NCBI GenBank assembly: GCA_946480655.1
Contig: CAMLKN010000157.1
Coordinates: forward strand, 1 to 5,685
DNA from: an uncultured Devosia sp.
GTDB taxonomy: Bacteria; Pseudomonadota; Alphaproteobacteria; Rhizobiales; Devosiaceae
DNA: 5,685 nt
Reading direction: 5' to 3'
The notes beneath the pieces were generated by a model. That model saw only the letters and a program-made list of their open reading frames with translations, was not told the DNA's origin and did not search any database. Made by a program: the position numbers and the translations under genes. Of the stretch, positions 1-5,616 are shown piece after piece. The first letter of the stretch is position 1; each line of letters starts with the position of its first letter.

Positions 1-147
1 ACCGCCATTACCTATGAACTGATCGTGGACAGTCCCGAGCCGGACAGGCGCCTCGACCTGCTGCATACCAATGTGCGCAAATACGGGACCATTTCCAATA
101 CGCTGGCGGCATCGACCAGCCTCAGCGGCACGATCCGGCGGGCCTGA
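1..147 (+). CDS. OsmC family protein, C-terminal fragment (5' end outside window)
   Basis: Reading frame 1 is open from the first base to a TGA at 145-147 and encodes the last 48 residues of a protein. The segment reads as the end of an OsmC/Ohr-fold protein: a beta strand (ITYELIVDSPEP), a helix with LLHTNVRKYG, then ISNTLAAS and a short terminal strand. OsmC and Ohr proteins are small cytoplasmic peroxidases that reduce organic hydroperoxides with two cysteines. The second cysteine normally sits where this protein has Gly in KYGTISN, so this copy may belong to the OsmC-like group without the classical resolving cysteine. The first cysteine region lies outside the window and cannot be judged. 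The call rests on the C-terminal pattern only. The gene is convergent with the VOC gene on the other strand. Confidence 0.7.
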   Translation, partial: TAITYELIVDSPEPDRRLDLLHTNVRKYGTISNTLAASTSLSGTIRRA

Positions 148-183
148 CCCGGCCCGGCCCCGTCCTGAATACCGGGCCGGGCC
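148..183. terminator. GC-rich hairpin between convergent genes, possible bidirectional terminator
   Basis: CCCGGCCCGG at 148-157 is the exact reverse complement of 172-181. A shifted pairing of 151-160 with 174-183 is equally perfect, leaving a 13-14 nt loop. It begins immediately after the OsmC-family stop codon and fills most of the 54-nt gap to the stop of the convergent VOC gene. There is no T-run on either side, so it is not a textbook intrinsic terminator. It could still stop or stabilise both transcripts. Confidence 0.5.
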
Positions 184-201
184 AGACCACCCGCTGCACG
201 A

Positions 202-684
202 CTAGATCGCTACGACCGTGCCCTGCACATAGGCCATGGCCTCGGCCCATTTGGGTTCGTTCCAGCGGCGCGTGGCCTCCTCGTCGCTGACCTCTTCGAG
301 GCGCTGCTGCAGCCACCAGAGGTTGCCATAGGGATCGCGCACCCGGCCGACGGCGTCGCCGAAGGCAAGGTGGGTGACGTTGGTCACCGGGGTGGCGCCA
401 GCGGCGACGGCGCGCTCGAAGGTCGCCTGGGCATCCTCGAGATAGAGCCGCACGAAAGCCGGGGTCGGCGGCCAGCCTTCGGGGGCGTCGAACATCATGA
501 CTACGCCGGTGCCTATGCGCATTTCGGCATGGCCGATGCGGCCGACCGGCCCCTCGACTCGCCCCAGATCGACGGCACCAAAGGCGCGGGTGAGGAAGTC
601 CATCAGCCCAGCCGTGTCGTGGCCGATGATCCAGGGGGTGACGGTGGTGTAGCCTTGGGGAATGGCACTGGGATGTTCACTCAT
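202..684 (-). CDS. VOC family (glyoxalase/bleomycin-resistance fold) protein
   Basis: The gene encodes 160 residues, a usual length for a single-chain VOC protein with two beta-alpha-beta-beta-beta modules. The first module (about residues 12-68) opens with the strand around TPWIIG, has a helix with MDFLTRAFGA and contains the family pattern IGHAEMRIG (51-58) followed by VVMMFD. The second module (about 75-128) has FVRLYLED, then an AVAAGATPV helix end, and closes with RDPYGNLWWL (116-125). It resembles the PhnB/glyoxalase-like subgroup. His52 and Glu54 lie where metal ligands occur in some members, but the C-terminal Glu of true glyoxalase I is not seen (Trp/Leu there), so neither enzyme activity nor substrate can be assigned. 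The start at 684 has AAGGAGAG five bases upstream. The frame stays open further upstream, but that stretch does not read as VOC protein and runs into the divergent promoter region. Confidence 0.85.
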   Translation of the reverse strand: MSEHPSAIPQGYTTVTPWIIGHDTAGLMDFLTRAFGAVDLGRVEGPVGRIGHAEMRIGTGVVMMFDAPEGWPPTPAFVRLYLEDAQATFERAVAAGATPVTNVTHLAFGDAVGRVRDPYGNLWWLQQRLEEVSDEEATRRWNEPKWAEAMAYVQGTVVAI

Positions 685-811
685 GGCAGCTCTCCTTGTC
701 GATGCGAGAGGGGATAACGCCGGACCCTGCCAATGCCTGTCAGCAACCGCGCCCTTGCCACCCTTTCCCCCGAACCCCACATTGGCCGCATCGCAGCGGA
801 GGGAGACGGTC
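685..811. promoter_or_regulatory. Divergent intergenic region between the VOC and F420-reductase-like genes
   Basis: These 127 bases separate two divergently transcribed genes and must hold both promoters unless transcription enters from elsewhere. Both ribosome sites are visible: AAGGAGAG for the minus-strand gene and GGAGGGAG six bases before the ATG at 812. On the minus strand TGACAG, a 17-base spacer and CGTTAT form a weak candidate -35/-10 pair for the VOC gene. No convincing plus-strand promoter or operator palindrome was found. Confidence 0.35.
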
Positions 812-1456
812 ATGCGTTACGCAGTGCTGGGGACAGGCATGGTGGGACAGGCGCTGGCGCGGCGGCTCAGGGAACAGGGCCATGAAGTGGCCATGGGGGC
901 GCGGGAGGCGGGCAATGAAAAGGCCAGGGCCTTTGCCGCCGAGACCGGCGGAGAGGCCATGGATTTTGCCGGGGCGGCCAGTTTCGGCGCGGTGGTGATC
1001 AACGCCACCAATGGCGCCCATGCGCTCGAGGCGCTGCACCGGGCCGGGGAGGAGAACCTCGCCGGCAAGGTGCTGATCGACATTGCCAATGCGCTCGATT
1101 TTTCCCAGAAGCCGCCGGTGCTCTCGGTGGTCAATACCGATAGCCTGGGCGAGACCATCCAGCGCGCCTTTCCAGACGCCCGCGTGGTCAAGACGCTCTG
1201 CACCGTCAATGCCAAGGTGATGGTCGATCCGGCGCGCCTGCCGGGCGAACATGTCATTTTCCTTTCGGGCAATGACGACGCTGCCAAGCAGGATGTGCGC
1301 GCGCTGCTGGCCGGCTTTGGCTGGCGGCAGATCGTGGATCTCGGGCCGATCGAAAGCGCCCGCGCCCAGGAGATGATGATGCCGATGTGGCTCAGGCTCT
1401 GGGGCGCGCTGGGCACGGTGGACTTCAACTGGATGCTGACGCGCCGGCCCGGTTGA
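812..1456 (+). CDS. NADPH-dependent F420 reductase-like NAD(P)-binding protein
   Basis: The protein has 214 residues and starts with a Rossmann dinucleotide-binding motif, VLGTGMVGQALARRL (Gly7, Gly9, Gly12), followed by a second strand ending VAMGAR. An Arg rather than an acidic residue after that strand favours NADP(H). Later blocks are VVINATNG (61-68), KVLIDIANAL (86-95), VVKTLCTVNA (125-134, matching the VKAFNT-type motif of the family) and a C-terminal MPMWLRLWGALGTVDFNW (190-207). These fit the COG2085 / F420-oxidoreductase-like group, which reduces or oxidises F420 in archaea and actinobacteria. Most proteobacterial members have no known substrate, and whether F420 is used here is unknown. 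I chose ATG 812 because it gives an intact Rossmann N-terminus and has GGAGGGAG at six-base spacing. An in-frame extension upstream to 662 crosses the divergent gap and has no family character. Confidence 0.85.
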   Translation: MRYAVLGTGMVGQALARRLREQGHEVAMGAREAGNEKARAFAAETGGEAMDFAGAASFGAVVINATNGAHALEALHRAGEENLAGKVLIDIANALDFSQKPPVLSVVNTDSLGETIQRAFPDARVVKTLCTVNAKVMVDPARLPGEHVIFLSGNDDAAKQDVRALLAGFGWRQIVDLGPIESARAQEMMMPMWLRLWGALGTVDFNWMLTRRPG

Positions 1457-1524
1457 CCGGTCAGGTTTGGGCCAAGGCGGATTTCGGGCTAGGATGACCT
1501 CACCGCAGGAGGGGAGGACGAGCC

Positions 1525-1971
1525 ATGATCGAAAGCCACGGCGCCATGGTGGCCAAGTTCCTTGCCGCGCAGGATCGGGTTTACCCGCAGGCGCTGCATG
1601 AATTGCGGGCCGGCCGGAAAGAAACGCACTGGATGTGGTTCATCTTCCCCCAGCTCATCGGGCTGGGGCGCAGCGAGATGGCGCGGATGTATGCGCTGGG
1701 TGATCTCGACGAGGCGGCGGCCTTTGCGGCGCACCCGATCCTGGGCGCGCGGCTCATTGAGTGCACGGAAGCGGTGCTATTGCATGCGCCGGACGGGGTG
1801 GCGCCGCGGAGCCTCCACAGCATTTTCGGGTCACCGGACGATGTGAAATTCATTTCCTCGATGACGCTGTTTGCGCGGGCGGTACCGGAGCAGCGCCTGT
1901 TTCGCGCGGCGCTCAGCGCCTTTCATGACGGGCATGAGGACGAAAGGACGGTGGACCTGCTCAAGGCGTGA
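1525..1971 (+). CDS. DUF1810 family protein
   Basis: The 148-residue product matches the whole DUF1810 family layout. It has FLAAQDRVYPQALHELRAGRK near the N-terminus (12-32), the signature HWMWFIFPQL (35-44) with GLGRSEMARMY, then a DLDEAAAFAAHPILGARL region (60-77), and the second signature IFGSPDDVKFISSMTLF (100-116). Members are small helical cytoplasmic proteins, sometimes named calpastatin in databases for no functional reason. Their role is unknown, so none is proposed here. The start at 1525 has GGAGG seven bases upstream; Met8 (1546) is possible but has no comparable site. It follows the F420-reductase-like gene after 68 bases in the same direction, so co-transcription is possible. 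Length and motifs look intact, with no frameshift. Confidence 0.9.
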   Translation: MIESHGAMVAKFLAAQDRVYPQALHELRAGRKETHWMWFIFPQLIGLGRSEMARMYALGDLDEAAAFAAHPILGARLIECTEAVLLHAPDGVAPRSLHSIFGSPDDVKFISSMTLFARAVPEQRLFRAALSAFHDGHEDERTVDLLKA

Positions 1972-1990
1972 GCGAACCGATCACTTCGGG

Positions 1991-2025
1991 CAACCCGGGG
2001 GCCTTCCATCCGTTGATCCGGGTTG
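1991..2025 (+). other. Small inverted repeat in the gap before the hydrophilic ORF
   Basis: CAACCCGG at 1991-1998 pairs perfectly with CCGGGTTG at 2018-2025 around a 19-base loop. It lies between the DUF1810 stop and the Shine-Dalgarno of the next gene. No T-run follows, so it is not a clear terminator. It could be a weak leader hairpin or chance in GC-rich DNA. Confidence 0.35.
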
Positions 2026-2032
2026 GCAAGCC

Positions 2033-2040
2033 AGAGGAGG
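2033..2040 (+). promoter_or_regulatory. Strong Shine-Dalgarno that fixes the start of the small ORF at 2046
   Basis: AGAGGAGG ends five bases before the ATG at 2046, close to an ideal anti-16S match. The upstream in-frame GTG at 1968, which overlaps the DUF1810 stop as GTGA, has no good ribosome site at proper spacing. The ATG is therefore preferred over the longer 111-residue reading. Confidence 0.7.
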
Positions 2041-2045
2041 ATGCC

Positions 2046-2303
2046 ATGCAGCAGAGCAATCACGAGACCCGCGGCGCGGAAAAGACCGGCCAGGGGCGGC
2101 GCACCCGGGAGCAGCAGAAGGCCATTGCCGAGGGCCGCGAGAAGACCAGGGGCGCCGAGGTCGACCCGCACCAGAAGTCGCTCAGCGAAGCGCGCCAGGA
2201 CATGGAACAGCCGGCCGGAGAATATGAAATCTCCCATGGCGACCGCAGCATCAAGCGCGGCGCACACCAGGAAGGCGAGCACCACAAGCGGCGTTCAAGC
2301 TAG
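2046..2303 (+). CDS. Small highly hydrophilic, probably disordered protein (unknown family)
   Basis: I do not recognise this gene. It encodes 85 residues that are almost all polar or charged: there is no Cys, Trp or Phe, one Leu, one Val and one Tyr. It is rich in Glu, Gln, Arg, Lys, His, Gly and Ser. Such composition predicts an intrinsically disordered, heat-soluble polypeptide, similar in style to hydrophilins or small stress-induced proteins, but no named motif is visible. RGAE occurs twice (residues 9-12 and 35-38) and a basic, His-rich tail (HHKRRSS) ends the chain. There is no signal peptide or membrane segment. The strong ribosome site suggests real translation, and the gene may share a transcript with the DUF1810 gene 74 bases upstream. 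Its stop overlaps the tsaE stop on the opposite strand. It is more likely a genuine small gene than a shadow, because the opposite-strand frames here are not recognisable proteins. Confidence 0.65.
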   Translation: MQQSNHETRGAEKTGQGRRTREQQKAIAEGREKTRGAEVDPHQKSLSEARQDMEQPAGEYEISHGDRSIKRGAHQEGEHHKRRSS

Positions 2304-2743
2304 CGCCGGGTGACGACCGCCATGCGTCCCGCGCCGCCGGGCGGGATATCGAGATGGACCGTGACGGTCACCGCATCCAGAATCTGCGGCGCGCGCTCGG
2401 CCCATTCGACCAGGACGATTGTCTCGGGATCGTCGAGGAGCCCGAGTTCATCGACGTCCGAGGCATGGGCCAGGCGATAAAGATCGGCATGCAGGACCGG
2501 GCCGCGCGGCGTGTCATAGGGCTGGACGAGGGCAAAGGTGGGCGAGGGAACCTCCAGCGCCGGATCATCCGCCAAGGCGCGGATCACGGCCCGGGCCAGC
2601 GCCGTCTTGCCTGCGCCGAGATCGCCTTCGAGGCTGACGATGTCGCCGGGCTTGAGGCTCGTGGCGAGTTCGGCGCCGAAGCGGGCGGTGGCGTCGTCGT
2701 CGGGGAGGAAGGTTTCGCTACTCAACACGTTTATCGGCTCCAT
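2300..2743 (-). CDS. tsaE: tRNA threonylcarbamoyladenosine biosynthesis ATPase TsaE
   Basis: TsaE is the ATPase partner of TsaB and TsaD in making N6-threonylcarbamoyladenosine at position 37 of ANN-decoding tRNAs, a cytoplasmic and generally essential modification. The 147-residue product has the normal family length. The Walker A loop GDLGAGKT is at 40-47, followed by the SPTF motif (67-70), the HADLYRL motif (85-91) and VEWAE (112-116), all diagnostic. The start at 2743 gives the expected short N-terminal segment before the P-loop; the only other Met is near the C-terminus. Its ribosome site lies inside the inverted-repeat element that separates it from divL. It reads in the same direction as divL, 148 bases downstream, so it is probably in the divL transcript. 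In many Hyphomicrobiales further minus-strand genes follow tsaE; here a convergent small gene follows directly. Confidence 0.97.
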   Translation of the reverse strand: MEPINVLSSETFLPDDDATARFGAELATSLKPGDIVSLEGDLGAGKTALARAVIRALADDPALEVPSPTFALVQPYDTPRGPVLHADLYRLAHASDVDELGLLDDPETIVLVEWAERAPQILDAVTVTVHLDIPPGGAGRMAVVTRR

Positions 2744-2744
2744 C

Positions 2745-2878
2745 GCCTCCCTCCCCTTGAGGGGGAGGGACAGAGGGTGGGGTGCGCGGCAAACTCAATT
2801 CGGCAGTATCACCCCACCCAGCTACGCTACGGCCAGATGGCCTAGCTGCGCTACCCTCCCCCTCAAGGGGAGGGAGGC
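2745..2878. repeat. 134-bp REP/BIME- or MITE-like element with perfect 25-bp terminal inverted repeats
   Basis: Bases 2745-2769 are the exact reverse complement of 2854-2878 over all 25 positions. Each arm also contains its own palindrome, CCCTCCCC and GGGGAGGG around a 5-base loop (2749-2769 and 2854-2874). A second inner pair, GGGTGGGGTG at 2775-2784 and CACCCCACCC at 2810-2819, is also perfect, and GGCCAGATGGCC at 2831-2842 forms a third small palindrome. The layout of two palindromic units in opposite orientation resembles the paired REP elements scattered through rhizobial-type genomes, or a small non-autonomous insertion. No ORF or target-site duplication is evident. It fills the divL-tsaE gap except for 13 bases on the divL side and one on the tsaE side. 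Confidence 0.85.
2746..2756 (-). promoter_or_regulatory. tsaE Shine-Dalgarno embedded in the repeat arm
   Basis: Read on the minus strand, the bases before the tsaE ATG are AAGGGGAGGGAGGCG. The GGGGAG block is seven bases from the start codon and the GGAGG block only two, so the first is the better ribosome site. All of it belongs to the terminal inverted repeat, so it can pair with the other arm in a divL-tsaE mRNA. Confidence 0.6.
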
Positions 2879-2891
2879 AAAACACTGAGTT

Positions 2892-5354
2892 CTATTCCGC
2901 CACGCCCGCCATGGCGCTGTCGAGGGGCAGGTTGACGATGATGCGGCTGCCCTTGGGCTCGCGCTTTTCGGCGGAAATGGTGCCGCCATGCATGTTGACG
3001 AAGGTGCGCACGATGGAGAGGCCCAGGCCCGCGCCGCGCTGGCGGCCGCCGGCGGCGGGCGTATCGAGGCGGGTGAGGATGGCCGATTTCATCTCGTCGG
3101 TAATGCCGGGCCCCTCATCCTCGATGACGAAGAGCATGCGCTCGCCGCGATGGCTGGCGGTGAGCCGGATCTCCCCGCCCGGGGGCGAGAAGCGCGCGGC
3201 ATTGGAGAGGAGATTGTAGAGCACCTGCACGAGGCGGGTGCCGTCGGCGACGAAGGTGGGCAGGTCAGGCTCGATCTCGACCACCAGATGCGGCGCTTCG
3301 CCCGAGACTTCGGGGAAGGTGGCGGTGATGCCGGCGCGGGCCTTGTCGACCAGCGCGGCGACATCGAGCGGCTCGGGATTGAGCTCGGCAATACCGGCAT
3401 CGACCGAGGCGAGATCGAGGATATTGTCGATGAGCACGCCCAGCGTGACCGAGGAGGCGCGGATATAGTCGATATATTCGCGCTGCCGCTCATTGAGGCT
3501 GCCGCTTTCGGTGCCGGCGAGGAGATCGGCAAAGCCGATGATATTGGTCAGCGGCGAGCGCAGCTCATAGGAGACGTTTTCGACGAAGGCGTCCTTGAGG
3601 CGATCGGCGGCGACCAGGGCGTCGTTGCGCTCCTTGAGCACCTTGGAATAGGAGGCGCTTTCGGTGACATCGAGGAAGGTCATCATGGTCTGCCCGTCGG
3701 GCAGGCGGGTGATGGCATAATCGATGAGGCGCCCATCCGAGCGGGTGATGCGGCCGTTGCGGTCGGTGCGGGTGGGGTTGAGATCGATGATGGTGCGCTT
3801 CAAATCGCGCCAGATCGTCTGCCCGTCCTCCGGGATGGCGCGGCCCGAGGCTTCGGCAAGCTGATCGATATGGGGATTGGTGCCCAGCGCGTTCATAGGC
3901 AGCTTCCAGAGTTTTGAAAGCTGCGGATTGGAGAGGGTCAGCCGCCCATTGGTGCCGAACACGGCCACGGCCTCGTTGAGGGCCATGATGGTTTCGCGCA
4001 GCACATTGGTGAAGGCCTTGTTGGTGCTTTCGAGCTCCAGCCGCTCGGTCAGGTCCTCGAAGACATAGATGACGCCGCCCGTGGGCCCGGCCGGGGCGGA
4101 AATCACCTTGATGGTCCGCCCGTCCGGCAGGTGCCAGGGGTCGGCCTCGTGCGGGGCCTTGCGGGTGTAGCTCTCGAGGTGCTTGGCGCGCCAGGTGTGG
4201 TAGTCGACCTGGTTGGGCAGCATGCCCTCGGTGCGCAGCTTGTCGAGAATGGCGCGCTCGTCGAGACCAAGGGTGAGGAACTTGCGGTCGAGGTGCCAGA
4301 GATTGGCATAGGCGGCGTTGAACTGGGTCAGCTCGCGCTTGGCATTGAAGATGGCGATGGGCGTACCCAGCGCATCGATAATGCCGCCGATATGGGCGAG
4401 GCCGGTTTCCGGCGCGACGGGAGGGCGGGCGAGTTCAGCCTGTGGGCGAAGGTAACCGGCCCGTCCGCCGGAGACCGGAAACTCGACCAGATCGAACCGG
4501 CCATGCACGCCAAGATCGAGCCGCAGGTCGACCGGCGCGCCGGCATCCGCACAGGATTTGAGATGGGCAGCAAGGGTCGTCGCGTCGAGCAGTTCGGCCG
4601 GCCGCTGGTCAGTGGAGGCCTTGCCCATAGCTGCGGCGAGCTTGTGATAGGCGGCGTTGGCATAGACCAGCCGGTCCTGGTCATCGCGCAGGAAGGCCGG
4701 CTTGCTGAGGAGGGCGAGAATGGCGCGGGCGCTTTCCCAGTCGCCACCCTGGACCTGGCTGGCCAGGGTCGCGCCGCTATTGGGCTGGCTATAGGCCGGC
4801 CGCAGGCGCAGGGCCACGGCGCTGCCCATGACCCAGCCATTGGCGCGCACCAGGCGCCCGTCGAGCGTGTCGAGGCTGGTGGCAAAGGCATGGCCATGCA
4901 TGCGCAGCTCTTCGACCAGCGCGGTCAGCCGATTGGTCTCGGCCGGACCCAGCCAGGAGTGGAAATTGAGCACGCTCTGCGGCTGCCGGCCGGCCGGCAG
5001 GATCGCCGCCGCCTGGCCCAGGATGCGCGGGCCCTCATGGCCCTGCCAGAGCACGGTGAGCTCCCGGCTGCCAGCGATCAGGTTTTCATATTCGTCGACC
5101 AGGGCGCGGAGTTCGGCAATCTGCTCGGCAGCACGCCGGCGGGCCGCGCGGCCGTCATTGAGGAGGGTGCGGACCAGCACCATGGAGAGGAGCGCAAAGC
5201 CCCCGGCGCCGATGGCCACGGCGAGGGGCGCTATGCCGCCCAGATTTGCCGGAACAAGACCTTGGGCCAGGGCGGGGACGGCCGTGACGAGGGTCATGGG
5301 GGCGGCACAAAGGCCCGCGAATCCCAATTGTTTCCGGAATGGATCCGGCGTCAT
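2892..5354 (-). CDS. divL: DivL-type PAS-domain kinase homologue with Tyr in place of the phosphoacceptor His
   Basis: DivL is a membrane-anchored, kinase-like cell-cycle regulator of Alphaproteobacteria. In Caulobacter it binds phosphorylated DivK and modulates the CckA-ChpT-CtrA pathway. This 820-residue product starts with a hydrophobic, signal-like segment (about 11-31, ending ALAQ) and a second membrane span (about 40-64), then a coiled-coil-like stretch (about 66-98). PAS-like modules follow at about 208-300, 322-435 and 448-567. The dimerisation helix has FVENVSYELRSPLTNIIGF (590-608), where Tyr596 (codon TAT at 3569-3567) replaces the usual His, as in DivL. The ATP-binding domain keeps the N box LLSNAARFSPP (Asn718), G1 box DEGPGI (746-751) and G2 box GAGLGLS (774-780); a clear F box is missing. 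The start has AGAGGG five bases upstream. It probably shares a transcript with tsaE downstream. Confidence 0.92.
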   Translation of the reverse strand: MTPDPFRKQLGFAGLCAAPMTLVTAVPALAQGLVPANLGGIAPLAVAIGAGGFALLSMVLVRTLLNDGRAARRRAAEQIAELRALVDEYENLIAGSRELTVLWQGHEGPRILGQAAAILPAGRQPQSVLNFHSWLGPAETNRLTALVEELRMHGHAFATSLDTLDGRLVRANGWVMGSAVALRLRPAYSQPNSGATLASQVQGGDWESARAILALLSKPAFLRDDQDRLVYANAAYHKLAAAMGKASTDQRPAELLDATTLAAHLKSCADAGAPVDLRLDLGVHGRFDLVEFPVSGGRAGYLRPQAELARPPVAPETGLAHIGGIIDALGTPIAIFNAKRELTQFNAAYANLWHLDRKFLTLGLDERAILDKLRTEGMLPNQVDYHTWRAKHLESYTRKAPHEADPWHLPDGRTIKVISAPAGPTGGVIYVFEDLTERLELESTNKAFTNVLRETIMALNEAVAVFGTNGRLTLSNPQLSKLWKLPMNALGTNPHIDQLAEASGRAIPEDGQTIWRDLKRTIIDLNPTRTDRNGRITRSDGRLIDYAITRLPDGQTMMTFLDVTESASYSKVLKERNDALVAADRLKDAFVENVSYELRSPLTNIIGFADLLAGTESGSLNERQREYIDYIRASSVTLGVLIDNILDLASVDAGIAELNPEPLDVAALVDKARAGITATFPEVSGEAPHLVVEIEPDLPTFVADGTRLVQVLYNLLSNAARFSPPGGEIRLTASHRGERMLFVIEDEGPGITDEMKSAILTRLDTPAAGGRQRGAGLGLSIVRTFVNMHGGTISAEKREPKGSRIIVNLPLDSAMAGVAE

Positions 5355-5616
5355 ACCTGCCCTCTTTCGCTTTTGAACGCGATGCCAACCCGGCCAGGAT
5401 GGCCGGTACGCCCCAACTTCAAACAGGCTGCTGACGCAGAACCAAGACGGCTCCAGCGGCCCCCAGTTCCGGCTGCGTGTCCCCCCGCAACCCGAATCAC
5501 TAAGACCATAGCGGGCGGGGGAATCGTGAAAAAGAGTCTTGATGGCTGTGCGTTGCGGGCAAAGGGCAAGGAAAAGGCTTGACCCAAGAACGAAGCAGGA
5601 ACCCTAAAAAAGCGTT
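5355..5616 (-). promoter_or_regulatory. divL upstream region / leader
   Basis: This gap of about 260 bases, which reaches 316 bases if the terminator and spacer before ahcY are counted, holds no gene I can support. It should contain the divL promoter, since a terminator separates it from ahcY, but I find no convincing -35/-10 pair on the minus strand. It does contain a small hairpin near divL and a CtrA-like half-site pair at its far edge, both listed separately. Confidence 0.5.
5390..5406 (-). other. Perfect short hairpin in the divL leader
   Basis: CCGGCCA (5390-5396) and TGGCCGG (5400-5406) are perfect reverse complements around three bases. The hairpin lies 35 bases upstream of the divL start codon. 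It could influence translation or mRNA decay, or be a binding palindrome. A function is not shown by the sequence. Confidence 0.4.

Noticed and set aside
685..813. N-terminal extension of the VOC gene to 813 and of the F420-reductase-like gene to 662
   Set aside because: Both extensions run through the divergent gap, lack family similarity and would overlap each other. The internal ATGs at 684 and 812 have good ribosome sites.
817..1428. Minus-strand 203-codon frame opposite the F420-reductase-like gene
   Set aside because: It is a Ser/Ala/Pro-rich shadow frame without motifs, opposite a well-supported Rossmann protein.
2988..3917. Plus-strand open frame of 309 codons opposite the kinase core
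   Set aside because: It is a shadow of divL with repetitive Gly/Glu/Asp/Ile composition and no recognisable domain.
4131..5582. Long plus-strand open frame of 483 codons opposite divL
   Set aside because: It is antisense to a clearly recognised protein. Long open shadow frames are expected opposite high-GC codon usage, and its translation shows low-complexity Gly/Ala/Arg-rich text without family motifs.
5351..5587. Minus-strand 78-codon frame covering the divL leader
   Set aside because: It overlaps the divL start in another frame, has no good ribosome site that I could see, and no recognisable protein features. Upstream peptide regulation is not supported.
5578..5607. CTTGAC at 5578-5583 as a plus-strand -35 element
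   Set aside because: It fits the alphaproteobacterial -35, but the only -10 candidates at 17-18 bases (ACCCTA, CCCTAA) are poor. Transcription would begin directly at the terminator stem, leaving no product.
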